Of a stretch of 64,000 nucleotides of DNA, positions 1-11,756 are shown one piece after another. A program made the position numbers and the translations under genes. Numbering within the stretch: position 1 is the stretch's first letter; every line of letters begins with the position of its first letter. The DNA is taken from NCBI GenBank assembly GCA_012932295.1, contig JAAONU010000008.1, positions 37,872,949-37,936,948 on the forward strand. Direction: 5' to 3'. Below the pieces are notes generated by a model that saw only the letters and a program-made list of their open reading frames with translations, searched no databases and was not told the DNA's origin. This stretch comes from Cyclina sinensis (lineage: Eukaryota; Mollusca; Bivalvia; Venerida; Veneridae).

Positions 1-84
1 CCCAAACTTATGAACGAAAATTCATTCTCCATATCGTTAACGTCAGGATCAGACGGATGGGATAACATTTCTTCAACAGTCTAA
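1..84 (+). CDS. possible C-terminal end of a gene cut by the window edge
   Basis: Frame 1 is open from the first base to TAA at 82-84 and gives 27 residues, rich in Ser and Thr and ending in Ser-Ser-Thr-Val, which would fit a class I PDZ ligand. A canonical AATAAA follows at 134-139, at a distance normal for a short 3' UTR. Only 27 codons are visible, and an opening of this length occurs by chance fairly often. No domain can be named. The support is the combination of a plausible composition, a stop and a nearby polyadenylation signal on the same strand. Confidence 0.3.
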   Translation, partial: PKLMNENSFSISLTSGSDGWDNISSTV

Positions 85-1430
85 ATGCTCACAAACAGTG
101 TTTTTTAGAAATTTACAAGTATTCATGATATTGAATAAAAGAAATAAACCTGTAACGAATAATTCAGTCTGTTGTTTTCGTTTTTCCTTTTGTAATCACG
201 CCAAGGCCGTTTTTTTCTGATTTTACGATAATTATTTTCTCCTTTTTATACTTTTGATCGGATGTTGGTCATCATGGAGAAGTTATGACTAATTTCCATA
301 TAAAGAAATAAACATTTGATGCCACTTACGAGGGACAGTTAAAAACTTTATATGAATATGACATCAGTTAAGAAACAATAGCTAGCCAATTGTCTTAATT
401 TCCTTTTCTCACGACAAGGCGTAGAACATGTAAACATATGACTGGTGAATGAATGCTAACGATGTAGAAAAATAAAAAATAAAGCAATTTAACAGCTTTA
501 TAAATTGCAAAATACAAAATTGGGGGTTTTCTATTTTTCAGCCAGAATCATTCTTTATTTGGAAACAAGACATTGCTCAAACATTCGCCCCCAAACCACA
601 CATATGAGACAGTTATTGCAAAGACCTCCGAAATAATGACATTTCATTCAATAGAAACTTGCATATTCTTTTAAATGGTTTTAAAGAATTGTTATTCTAA
701 AATGTTTAATAAACTCAAGACACCTTATCATGGGGATTTTATGAATTCCTTCCTAGTTAGGAGGTGGGGCTAATGTTAAATGTTTAATCATGCGCGCCGG
801 TAGCCTAATTGCAAAACAGCGTGCTACAGGAAGTATTGTAGTTGCAGACAGAGGTTGTCGTGCACTTTCTCTTTGATTTGCATACAAGAAAAAACTAGGT
901 TAGAGATCTTATCAGAAAGATGATACTTAATGACAGCAAGGGGTTCATTTGGATTTAAATTATTTATATTCCTACTAGTGAACAAACCTTTCTTGGATAA
1001 GCTGCCTGGCGACTGCTTTTTTGTTCGAAAATAAAGGCTACACATGTACCTTTTCCATTTACTTCTAATCATTTCTTGAACTAACACTTTAAAGTCATTT
1101 AAACAATTGATAATTTTCTTAACGTTGTACATACTTTGGCCTTAAGCATACATGAAGTTATGATACTGCCCATTTACTAAAATATAACATAATCACCAAT
1201 TTATGAAAATATTCACACAAATGCTTGATAAAAAGATTTTTTGTTGTTTATTTTCACTTATAACTTGACCATGTTCGTTGATGTCAGCGGAAATAAAAAC
1301 ACCTGATTTCTTTTTCTGTAACTCTCTACCATTGCTCGGATTTAGTCGAAAGATGCTAATTTGCATACAGATGTTATTTCCGAAACAACATTTCATTTAA
1401 AGGACCTGGGAAATTTAGTGCAGATGGTAT
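85..1430. other. non-coding, AT-rich; polyadenylation signal at 134-139
   Basis: Apart from the AATAAA at 134-139 nothing recognisable was seen. A minus-strand opening at 824-1132 (102 codons) has no known motif, no signal peptide and no flanking signals, so it is not called. Confidence 0.5.
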
Positions 1431-2103
1431 CTCGACAGATCGCATTTCTTCCTGAGTAAGTTTTACACTTTTTCTCAGTATTGTAAAGGTTTTGACGACC
1501 ACGCTAGTAAGTATCCCGACAGATCGCATTTCTTCCTAAGTATTTTTACACTTTTTTCTCAGTATTGTAAAGGTTTTGACGAACACGCTAGTAAGTATCT
1601 CGACAGATCGTACTTCTTCCTAAGTAATTTTTACACTTTCTTCTCAGTATTGTAAAGGTTTTGACGACCACGCTAGTAAGTATCTCGACAGATCGTACTT
1701 CTTCCTAAGTAATTTTTACACTTTCTTCTCAGTATTGTAAAGGTTTTGACGAGCACGCTAGTAAGTATCTCGACAGATCGTACTTCTTCCTAAGTAATTT
1801 TTACACTTTCTTCTCAGTCTTGTGAAGGTTTTGACGAGCACGCTAGTAAGTATCCCGACAGATCGTACTTCTTCCTAAGTATTTTTTCACTTTTTTCTTA
1901 GTATTGTAAAGGATTTGACGAGCACGCTAGTTAGTGTCCCGACAGATCGTACTTCTTCCTGAGTAATTTTTACACTTTCTGCTCAGTATTGTAAAGGTTT
2001 TGACGACCACGCTAGTAAGTATCTCGACAAATCGTATTTCTTCTTAAGTAATTTTTACACTTTCTGCTCAGTATTGTAAAGGTTTTGGCGGCCACGCTTC
2101 CGA
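1431..2103. repeat. tandem array, 84-85 bp unit, about 8 copies
   Basis: The landmark CGACAGATCG recurs at about 1433, 1517, 1601, 1686, 1771, 1856 and 1940, with a diverged copy near 2025 (CGACAAATCG). The period is therefore 84-85 bp. Each unit contains a shared TATTGTAAAGGTTTTGACGA segment followed by CACGCTAGTAAGTAT. Units differ by a few substitutions and single-base indels, and the last fades out near 2100. There are no unique spacers, so this is a satellite-like array and not a CRISPR. Confidence 0.95.
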
Positions 2104-3430
2104 GTATCTTTTGGTCTTTCTATCTTTCTGAATTACGTTTTGAATGATCCACTGTTGTTGTCTGCGTCACATATTCAAAATAATAAATTATTGATATTGT
2201 GACATTGACGACTCGTTAAACGGATATGGGCGAAGTGCGTGCGGCATTTTCGGAAGCAATTTAAGACCGGCGGGTCAGCAAATATTTTAGATAGTTTAAT
2301 CCTGAGATATCTCAAGCACATCTCGCCATCTACAAAATTAACCGTGCAAATAAGATGTCAATGATGTTTTAAAGCATTCTAGAGTTCTTACTTGGTTTAT
2401 GTTTTTATGACAATTATGGCCAATATTATAACTTTTATAATGTACGCGGTAATTACCGGGGACACCCTAAATTTAATTATCAGTAACAGAAAAAATATAC
2501 AAAAATACAAAAAAGCTGCTTAATATGTCGTCTTCCCCTATCAAGATTTCCAACCTTTTGTATTTAATCAATGCGTTGTTTATCCTGATAGTTCAAACCG
2601 TAATATGTAGATTGTTGTAAAGCAACATAGTTACCGTACACTGTTTTTTAAACGAGTTATTTTAAAGATGCTAATCACAAAATAAGCTATTGGTGAAGCC
2701 TGTGTAACTTGTTGCTATTGTTTCATTTTACATAAATAGACGTTTCTTTAAGATTCTAAAAAAGTGTGAAAACAGTGATTTTTTTTTCTTCCATTTCTCT
2801 CAATGATAAATATTTTACATGTTAACTGTAACTGTTTCTTTTCCCCTCTAATCATCAAAACATCTTTTACACTAGCCTTGTAACATTTTCTGGACACTGA
2901 GATATTAAAACCATATAAAATAGTTTCGTTTTTCTTCTTGCAAAAAGGACAAAGCTTATCTTTTTTGATATTATGAATATTACTGAAAATGTCTTTACTC
3001 TAAGTTTGACTAATAGGCACTTCTTTCTTCTTATTGTTATAATTATTCAATTTATCCTGTCACTTATAACAATTTCGAACCGATAACAAGGTGCCGTATA
3101 TTTTATTTCATCTACGGCAGTTGGTCTCGTGACGTTTATATCCGGCACATGATATATCATGGACTACTTTTGTGTTTATAATCAGAAGGAAGTGATAAAA
3201 TTGATGTTATTACAAACAGAGACTACTTAAATAAAAAATTAAATATTAAAATCTTACAATATAGTGATCATTTAAGGAAATAAAGTTATTGAAACTTTGG
3301 AACTATTTTTTGTGAGCAAATGTAACTCTGCCGGATAACCTTGACATTAGCCTAAATTGAAACACTTTAAAGATAGATTTTCAATATCTTAGGTAAATTA
3401 TTTCCAAATGCCAGATGTGACAGGATAAAT
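2104..3430. other. non-coding stretch, no gene seen
   Basis: AT-rich sequence with no long open frame. A short minus-strand stretch around 2870-3000 can be read with a CPFC pair, but has no supporting context. Confidence 0.5.
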
Positions 3431-3569
3431 AGAATAATAGGTTAGTGTCTTAATTGAGAAAGTTATCTGGCTCGGCTGCGGAATTTATCGGGTGAGCCAG
3501 GCTCACCCGATAAATTCCTACGCCTTGCCAGATAAACTTTCTCATATTAAGACACTAACCTATTATTCT
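3431..3569. repeat. near-perfect palindrome (foldback, about 70-bp arms)
   Basis: The left arm starts AGAATAATAGGTTAGTGTCT and the right arm ends with its complement AGACACTAACCTATTATTCT. The arms meet at about 3500 in GAGCCAGGCTC. Inside the arms AATTTATCGGGTGAGCC pairs with GGCTCACCCGATAAATT; the two sides differ only by a few mismatches and a short bubble (TCGGCTGCG against TACGCCTTG). As single strand it would form one long hairpin. Its architecture resembles the palindrome at 38036-38187. Confidence 0.9.
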
Positions 3570-3860
3570 CTATATCTTATTTAGATATTTGTTTTAAGAC
3601 ATACTTCCAGTGAACATTATAATTTGATAGTCCTCTGAAACAGGCCATTTTTGTAATTCGCTTTTTTCATAAATCAAGAGGTATAAGAAAGCACCATTTT
3701 TAAAACAGGAGAAATTATTCATAGAGATAATAAAAGTGTATTTCTTTGACTTTGTATCATACATAAACTCATTTTATTTATATAGATATAGCACGTTATC
3801 AATCATTCTTTTTGACAGAATATTGATATTCCTTTATTATGTGACTTTCGAATTTATAAA
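3570..3860. other. AT-rich, nothing recognised
   Basis: No open frame, repeat or regulatory motif was seen. Confidence 0.4.
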
Positions 3861-4386
3861 CTTACGTCGTGAAAGTCCGTAAAAGAAAGCCTCTCCAATG
3901 CATCTTAAAATACACAAGCCAGAGTTGGGGCGGGGGAGGGGTGGGGGTTCGAACTCCGATCTAAGTGCATCGAAAGCCAATATTTTAACCACTGAGACAA
4001 TGAATCGATTCTTCATTGCATTTTTATGTTACAGAATTCCATGTTCGTAAGATGAGGGCTCGTCCAGGATGACCTCTCCTGGACTTACTTATAAAAAAAA
4101 TCATGAAAAAATCTCTCAAGATTTTTGTCCGATCTTGTGGTCTAAAAAATACGTAACATCATTCGTCGTCATAAATGACGACTTTCTCAAGAGGGGAAGT
4201 ATTACGGTCTAGTGCATACCTTACAAACAATGTATAAATACAACCTCTGACAACTGCGTCAGGGAATCGATTCTTTGGTTCAGTGTTGGCCTTCGATGCG
4301 CTAAGATCGAGATTCGAATCCCATTCTGGGTTGTGTATTTTAAGATGCATTGCATCTTTCTGTTACGGGCTTTCGTGTTTGTAAGA
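3861..4386. repeat. inverted pair of tRNA-like SINE repeats
   Basis: The left copy (about 3861-4020) and the reverse complement of the right copy (about 4240-4386) share AATGCATCTTAAAATACACA, a GAAAG.CCGTAA.AGAAAG block outside it, and the stretch GCATCGAA.GCCAA inside it. Read on the minus strand, the left copy has a CTCAGTGGTTA segment like a tRNA A box and AGTTCGAACC like a B box, which suggests a tRNA-derived SINE. The segment between the arms (4021-4239) is unrelated. The SINE class is inference; the inverted arrangement is visible. Confidence 0.6.
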
Positions 4387-4590
4387 ATGAAATTATTTTC
4401 AAAAACTATTTTGGCCTAAGTTTATTAGACAAGATACCAATCATTTGTCTTTTTTGTTCACAAAAAAGCTTTTTAGTGGTTACAAGAATGCGTCCTTTCA
4501 AGATATGATTATCATTTATTTTTTTACAATACATTTGTAATATACTTCTTGATTGTGTGCATTCCTAAATGTTTTGAAATCCAAGTTTCT

Positions 4591-5126
4591 TCATTGTGTT
4601 TCTAGAAGATTAATAGTGTGAATAAGGCACCTCATTGTCTTTCTAGAAGATAAATAGTGTGAATAAGACACCTCATTGTCTTTCTAGAAGATTAATAGTG
4701 TGAATAAGGCACCTCATTGTCTTTCTAGAAGATAAATAGTGTGAATAAGGCACCTCATTGTCTTTCTAGAAGATTAATAGTGTGAATAAGGCACCTCATT
4801 GTCTTTCTAGAAGATTAATAGTGTGAATAAGACACCTCATTGTCTTTCTAGAAGATTAATAGTGTGAATAAGGCACCTCATTGTCTTTCTAGAAGATTAA
4901 TAGTGTGAATAAGGCACCTCATTGTCTTTCTAGAAGATTAATAGTGTGAATAAGACACCTCATTGTCTTTCTAGAAGATTAATAGTGTGAATAAGGCACC
5001 TCATTGTCTTTCTAGAAGATTAATAGTGTGAATAAGGCACCTCATTGTCTTTCTAGAAGATTAATAGTGTGAATAAGACACCTCATTGTCTTTCTAGAAG
5101 ATAAATAGTGTGAATAAGGCACCTCA
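4591..5126. repeat. tandem array, 41 bp unit, 13 copies, trimeric higher order
   Basis: The unit TCATTGTCTTTCTAGAAGAT plus TAATAGTGTGAATAAGGCACC repeats every 41 bp from 4591 to 5126. Copies are nearly identical. Two variable positions mark them: AAGGCAC or AAGACAC, and GATTAAT or GATAAAT. From copy 4 the G/A marker runs GGA GGA GGA G, so the recent expansion was in 123-bp trimers. Each unit contains the palindrome TCTAGA. Confidence 0.97.
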
Positions 5127-5767
5127 AGGTTATGATTATACTGTTGATAGTTGGTCATATAGTAGAGTCTTGTTAAGTCTGCCTTTGTGTGTTTTTGTGT
5201 GTTTTGTTACATGTATCATAATCGTATTTAAGATATTGATATATGTATTAAACTAAAACAAGTTAACACGTTTCTATCACTAAAGTCTATTCAGTGTAAT
5301 AGTGAGGACATGTCTATAAAATGTCATTGCTTTTCAAAATTTAGGACAGTTTGTTCTCTGACAGAGGAGTGTTTGATTAATCTCAGCAGATATATACATA
5401 ACAAGTTAAAAAAGTCGTTCTTGTATTTTCGTTTCCTATGTGATGTATAAGGATTCCTTTGCTAACCCCTTTGTTACTTCATCAATACCCGTGAAAAACA
5501 GGAGTTGGTCCAATTTTTTGGTCACATTTGTATCGTAAAATAATTGAAACTCTTCTTTATTTACTCTTTTAGCACTTTCAAGTTTCCGTCATCCACAAGT
5601 AATGTCTAATCCTTAATGTTAAGGTTAACTTGTAAGGATTTCATGCATTAAAAATGTTATGAAAAACTCATGACATAAGTTGTCTTGATTTCTTTAACAT
5701 CTTAGTTATTCAACAATGACAGGATTATTGGTACTGTGGACAACTCTTTATACCTAGTATCTCTGTT
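5127..5767. other. non-coding stretch
   Basis: AT-rich; no open frame of interest and no repeat structure detected. Confidence 0.4.
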
Positions 5768-5980
5768 TAACCCTGAACCTGCTGAATTTTTGTAATGGAT
5801 TTGTCCAGCTTTGAATTTGGATCAGTCCATTCAAAGTTTAAGGGATTTCAATATCAAAATACAAAAATTGAGCTACCAACAGTATAGAGCCTGGTCAGAC
5901 TGCACGGATGTGCAGGCTGGCCTGGCTCTATACTGGTGGCAAAGGCTAATCAATTTCGGTTCCAGCAGGTTAAGGGTTAA
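5768..5980. repeat. short dispersed element 'X' with inverted ends (MITE-like), copy 1
   Basis: This 213-bp element begins TTAACCCTGAACCTGCTG and ends CCAGCAGGTTAAGGGTTAA, which are inverted repeats of each other. The interior (for instance AGTATAGAGCCTGGTCAGAC and GGCTGGC.TGGCTCTATACTGG) also folds back. A second copy, split by an insertion, lies at 20912-23246. The shared ends and interior make this a dispersed family. Confidence 0.8.
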
Positions 5981-6871
5981 TGATTTGTAACATACATTGC
6001 AGCAATATGATGACCCCATTTAAAAGATTTCTCATAAAATTGCTAGAAAGACAGAAAACAACTTTTAGCCGATCCCAGAGCAAAGGTCCTTTTTTCCTTT
6101 TGCTTCCATCACAGATAAATAGAAGCCTTTAGGGTAAATTTAATTTCGTCCTAACGCCGTTGTATAAATACAAATAAAAATTACGGTGATATGAAATATG
6201 TAAACTGTTTCAAGTTATGTATATATAATATTTCAATTGACATAATAAAAGCATGACATATGTGTTAATGTCGAGAGTGTCGATTTGATTTGACAGTTCT
6301 AGTTGTGTTCGTTGATAGATAGTTTTCATTTATACTTCATATTTACACTAAAATGCGTATCACAGACTGAACATTTATTGTTTTGGTTTCAGATTTTCTT
6401 TTTCGTCTTCTTTGTCTTCTTCTCCTAATTTTGATAACAGTTTTGCTACATACAAAATATAAATTTTATATTCATCTGTTATAAAGAAATGACAGTGGCC
6501 ATATTTTCCAAAACTTACGTATACTGTGTTATACACATCTTATTGTCTATTAGCACTGAAATTATTAAGAAAAAGCCCGCCGCGTCCTGCTGGATCTAGA
6601 GCACGGCCATTAAGAAGTTCAAACTTTAGTTTAGTTTCAAACCTTTCTTACACACAGTTAAATGCGTGAATGTATGTTATTTCACAAATAACTTTACAGA
6701 AAACTGCTTTGTAGTGTACAATTCAGTTACGTTTAATCCATATATTGATAGATCTGGTGTTTTCATTCTCATAAACAGATGTTTCCATTATGTGAAATGC
6801 CTTCAACAGCTGGGATTTTAACATGAATACAACAAGTGAAGGCGAAAAATCATTGAAAGTACAAAAACAAC
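5981..6871. other. upstream region of the glycosyltransferase gene
   Basis: AT-rich, no open frame. It presumably contains promoter and 5' UTR of the gene starting at 6872, but no TATA box or initiator could be chosen with confidence. Confidence 0.4.
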
Positions 6872-7915
6872 ATGATACGTTTTCGAAGAAGAAATGATTA
6901 TGTCTTTTTGGATCTTCATAAGTTAATATTTTTACTCCTCATTATTCGGCTGTTATTGTGTTGTGTAGATGTGAACTTAATACGGCATCATATTAAAGCA
7001 AACTCACCCGACAGAAGACGTGGAACATATAGTGTTTGGACTGTACATTTCATTCCTCCAAAGTTGGTTCAGCGAATGAAAAGGAATACAACTGTAAGCA
7101 CAGACAACGTCTTGCCAACTGATGACCAGTCCTCGCAGTTTCCAGGGTTACAAGAAGAGCTCGACAAATGGACGATCTTATTGACAATCAGTGACGATTA
7201 CTTTGACTTCTTTCAGAACTGGTGGTGGTTTTTTGTAAGGCTCAACCTTGAGGCTAGGGTCCTTGTAATTGCAGAGGATGGAGACGTTTTCCGGAAGATT
7301 ATGTCAAATTACGCAGATTATGCGTATGTAGAAAGGACTGACCTTGACCTCGAGGAAGAATTATTTTACAACACAGACAATCGTAAGAAGATTGCGTTCT
7401 CGCGAATCTCACACATACTTAGGTATCTAGAAAACGGTACGAATATCTTATACTCGGATGTAGATACAGTATGGTTAAAGAGTCCGTTCATGTATTTCAC
7501 GGGTGGATGTGACATGTGGATTCAGATGGAAGATGAGTCTATATACTCCACAGGTTTTATGGCAATACTCAGCAATAAAAGAACACTAACTTTCATGCAA
7601 AGATGGCGGCAAATTCTAAAGATGAAGTTACAAGATGACCGTCCAGTGTTTAATGTTCTATTAAAATATATTGACGTTCGCCCGTGTCCTCTGGACGAAA
7701 AGAAATTTGCCTCGGGACCGACGTATAAGTCACTTTCAAATTCTGAGCGTGTAGATGCGGTTATTGTTCACAACACAAATTTCGAGCTTGCTCATTGGAT
7801 GAAGCTTGAGCGTTTCAAACAATGGAATCTTTGGAATAATGAAACAAGGATTTATCTTGGAAACATAGACAGTTTAGCTGATACCGGAAACACAAACATC
7901 ACATCAGACGGGTGA
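6872..7915 (+). CDS. type II membrane glycosyltransferase, PF03407 family (MGP4/RXT xylosyltransferase-like)
   Basis: An intact 347-residue frame. Residues 1-17 are basic and polar, about 18-34 are a hydrophobic segment, and the rest is the predicted lumenal domain, the layout of a Golgi type II transferase. The catalytic domain runs from about 100 to 320. It contains an YSDVDTVWLKSP motif with the metal-binding DxD at 196-198, the STGFMA segment at 226-231 and DRPVFN at 256-261, all typical of the Nucleotid_trans family (PF03407), whose plant members transfer xylose to fucose and which is often annotated in bivalves as MGP4-like. There are four N-glycosylation sequons (N72, N188, N323, N342). 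The coding region has no intron; an intron in the 5' UTR is possible. The first Met is used because it precedes the membrane anchor. Donor and acceptor sugars are not shown by the sequence. AATAAA occurs at 8086-8091. Confidence 0.88.
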   Translation: MIRFRRRNDYVFLDLHKLIFLLLIIRLLLCCVDVNLIRHHIKANSPDRRRGTYSVWTVHFIPPKLVQRMKRNTTVSTDNVLPTDDQSSQFPGLQEELDKWTILLTISDDYFDFFQNWWWFFVRLNLEARVLVIAEDGDVFRKIMSNYADYAYVERTDLDLEEELFYNTDNRKKIAFSRISHILRYLENGTNILYSDVDTVWLKSPFMYFTGGCDMWIQMEDESIYSTGFMAILSNKRTLTFMQRWRQILKMKLQDDRPVFNVLLKYIDVRPCPLDEKKFASGPTYKSLSNSERVDAVIVHNTNFELAHWMKLERFKQWNLWNNETRIYLGNIDSLADTGNTNITSDG

Positions 7916-10251
7916 AGAGTTCGAGACTAAATCTTGAAAACTATTTCAACTAACTATTGGTATTAAAGAAGTTTTTTTCAGTGTAACCATTGGCTCCATC
8001 AAAAAACAATTATAGCGCTTTTTAAGCGACGTTTTTGTGTCACGTGTAATCAAACGGGCGGAAATCGGTCTGTTTTTCTTTTGTTAATAAAGTTAGTATT
8101 TATCCATTTTTTGGTTGTCTGTTGGTAAAAAATTAACACCCAGGTCTTGCCATTTTGAGCTTATGTGACATGAAAACCCGTTTAAAAATTACTATACATG
8201 AATTGTGCTAGACGCCCTGGAAAATGGTATCAGTATTTGTATAACATTTAACACAGTGGATATTATTCACAAAAAAGCAAGGCAGATGAAATCAACATCT
8301 TTATGAAATAAAACAAACAAAGTTATATAAACTGTTCCCCTGGAATAATGTCCAACAACAGTACAACTGTTAGGGAAATATGTCAAAGTTGGCTGATTGG
8401 ACTTCCCCCTGTACTGGTAGTGGGAGAATAAACAATAATTATACTTTGTCAGAGTAAGTGCGCCTGTTTTAGAAAATCCTTATGTACATTTGTATAAAAA
8501 TACCAGTGTGGGACAATTAAAACGTAACCATGTCACTTTTCTTTAAGTTACTATTGTAAATTACCTTTAATGTAGCATACGATTTTCTTCGTCTTCATAT
8601 TTGAGGATAAAATACTTTATTAACGCCACAAATTTCAGTATGTAAATAAAACTTTGTATTGCAATGTCATATTGGTACCATGTAGTATCTGTCTTGTATC
8701 TAGTGTATCATTTATTAGCTAGACGATTGTATTATACTCGTCAGCTTACAATTTTGATGGCACGAATATGTCTCTAAATAGGGTAACTTTGTTATAAACT
8801 GTTGGCTTTTTCTTAACAGGTTTTGCATTTTTAGTTGTTTGTGCGATAGCATTACTTGAATACTTTTGTTACCTGATTTTATAGGCTGCTGAATTAATTA
8901 TTTGATTATCTGACAAGACATTTGTAATAATTGCGGGTGTTATGTTTAATAAAATAGATCATGTGGTCAGCTTGTTTTCATTAATACATTTGCATTCTTT
9001 GTCATAAAATGTTAATGAATATTTCAAATTAACTTAATTAAGACACCTTTGTACACACTCAGAGACAACATTTTAATGATTGTCGCATTAAAAAGAAATC
9101 TTATCCTTTGAAAAGATTGTATTTGAAATAAAGTTTAAAGTTCTGTTTTTAAGATCGAGAAACGAAGAATGAACAGCCATCATTGAGAGTTAAGAGTTGT
9201 TTGCTTTTGGGCGGAGGTAAATATCAATAGTGTAATATCTTCAAACACAGTGTGCACTTTCAATATTGCTGATCCTGTAACAGTTGCATGAAGACATTTG
9301 TCTGAAAAATAGTACCAAATTACAGGAAACTTAAACTCAGTATGGTTTAATCTTGTACAACTAAGTGCATTTCATTCAGCACTTTCTCTTGAAAAACAAT
9401 TCAGACCAAATATGGAAACAAATCTGAAATTTTATTTATCGGTCGCCTCTTGAAGTCACGTGCAAGTGACATTACAGCAAAATCATTATTTTGTAAAATC
9501 ATCTTCTGATTCCCTTTAAGTTATCTTCAGGAAATTGAAGACGACAAATGCCATTGCAAAATGACATTCGTCGAAGCATGTGTGGTTAACTTCTGAACGA
9601 TCAGGAAATTCAAATACGCATCATCTGAATTTAGAATGTCGATTTTAACTTCCTAGTTTCCTTAAATTTGAGATAATTCTGGTATTAAGGTTAAATATTT
9701 TCACAAATGAAAATCTCGTTGGCATCACTTGAAAAGAGAGGCAAGCTGGGGATCAATGTACATGTATATCATTCAATGGAAATCTAAGGATTTGTGTCTG
9801 AAGAAATTCCATGTCCTTCGTAATTCAGTCTATAAATCATAACGTGTTGGAGAGCAATGTGACGCGCTTTATTTGTTACTAAAGAGACGTCATATATTAA
9901 TTTCGAGTAGGCCATAACAGTGAAAAAAAGGAAAAGAGGGATACTGGAATTCAGAACATTTTCAATATTTCAATATATTTCTGTATTTTTGTTTAAAAGG
10001 TCATGTGCATTAGATGAATATCGGAAACGAATAATAGTCAGGTGTTTATGCTGATGTTTCAGCATAAAACAAATAAAAGATTATTTTTTGAAGTTAGCAG
10101 CAACTGGAGACCCAAATTATATTCTGGACAGTTGCATTGCTGCATTCTTTAAAATGTATCAACAGTTTGCTCTCATTACTCAAAATTTAGCCGCAGCTCA
10201 AATTATCAATTGATTTGACAGTTTCAACCAATAAACCGGTTAGGGTTTGTA
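7916..10251. other. 3' flank of the glycosyltransferase, otherwise non-coding
   Basis: Several AATAAA signals (8086-8091 and others near 8305 and 8645) could end the transcript. Beyond them the sequence is AT-rich without open frames or clear repeats. Confidence 0.45.
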
Positions 10252-10281
10252 AGACAGACAGACAGACAGACAGACAGACAA
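10252..10281. repeat. (GACA)n microsatellite
   Basis: About seven and a half GACA units, followed at once by ACTTTATTTCAAATACAACT. Read on the minus strand this resembles a LINE 3' end with a simple-repeat tail, the same design as the (AAACTC)n tail at 49051. Minus-strand LINE origin is inference. Confidence 0.85.
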
Positions 10282-11756
10282 CTTTATTTCAAATACAACT
10301 TGAGGATATGCAAGTAAAATAAGGTTTAGTCATATAAGTCAATATAAAGTTCAGGTAAAACTCTGCAAAAGAAAATAAGCAAATTATTTAAAACGAATCA
10401 GTAGCATGCATAAAAAAGCACTAACCAATACAAAGTGTAGTTTGTATAATTACATTACAAAATCATTACGTGTTTGCGACAGCTTTTATGAAATGTCTGA
10501 AGTATCTGAGTGCAACAAACTCAAATGCATATTTTCTAAACAATCTTTACTTGAAAATATACATTAACCAGATCATGTCTTTCTGTCAAGTTTACAGATT
10601 CCGAAACAATATTCGATGAGTTTCATAAAAGCTTTGTTAGGAAAAAAAGTTCTGGAAACAATCTTTAAAAATGCTTTAAGGTATTGCTTTAACGAGACTG
10701 AATTTTAAAAAAAAGGTTGTTCAGTAACGTCACATGCATTCATGTCAATAAAAGAATTGAGTGTGATGTCAGCAACAGAACTTTTCAGGAATATCAGCCA
10801 GCAACAGTTCTTTTAAACATTCAATTTCACTTACAAACATGAAAATATACTAAAATAACAATATTTAGATATGTGTTACAACTAGTCCCTTAACAAACAT
10901 CTAAATCTTTGTAATAGACACTGGACTTTCATTATGTTTGTACGTGTAATAGATTTAGATCTGTCTAGCTAACGTCTCGTGACTACCCATATGACCATGA
11001 GTTGATGTATCATTACGATAGTAAAGCATTTATTTTATAAATGATGAACATTGATAATATTTTGTGCAATCTTCTGTTTAACTTAGCTAAAATCCTCCAG
11101 TTCTCCAAGAGTGTACTATTTAGATAGGACAATGTTGAATGACAATATATGAATGAGTTTATTTGTCTCTCAAAAGTAGTGAAAAGTTTGTTTTGGCGTA
11201 TTAAGGACAGTATTTATTTTTAAGATATCAAAAACCGATTAGAAGTGACCGCTTCCTGATTTATGAACAATAACAATTTTTTGAAAGTTTTATGATAGAG
11301 TCGCACGACATATTTCCGAAAATACAGTAGATGAAGACTTACTTTATTTAGTTTACTTTGTCGAAATTTTTTAGTCGAAAAGTTTTTGTCAAATTATTGT
11401 AGAAATAAATGAACGAAAAGTACTGAAAGAAAGGTGTCGTTAAATAGTTTAAGTAAGAGTAAAGAAATTATATACGTTGAAGCTAAAACAGTTTACTTTC
11501 AGTAAGAAATTTTAAAGATCCACAATTAAGCAGAGGAACAAATAAAGGGGAACAAACAAGTCGTCTTCTTCATGTGTATATTGTCTTATTATCTCCCTTG
11601 AAATTCACTGCAGGCTGGGCGATCGGAAATTAAAACTGACCATCAACAACCTCGTATTCAGTCCAAAAAGAATTATGCAAAAACTACACATCAAGAGCTA
11701 AGATATAAAAGCTCAAACTGGGTCTTTCTTACGAATTGTTGGTTTGGTTTAAACAT
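10282..11756. other. non-coding, possibly old LINE 3' UTR at its left end
   Basis: No open frame of note. The first few hundred bases may belong to the element whose tail is the GACA repeat; the rest is featureless AT-rich sequence. Confidence 0.35.

Noticed and set aside
824..1132. 102-codon minus-strand frame
   Set aside because: No domain, no signal peptide, no flanking splice or promoter evidence.
2870..3000. Minus-strand stretch with a Cys-Pro-Phe-Cys pair, possibly a protein tail
   Set aside because: Short, with no start or splice sites and no family match that I recognise.
4591..5126. CRISPR-like array
   Set aside because: Whole 41-bp units are identical including the would-be spacers; plain tandem repeat in a eukaryote. 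The same holds for 1431-2103.
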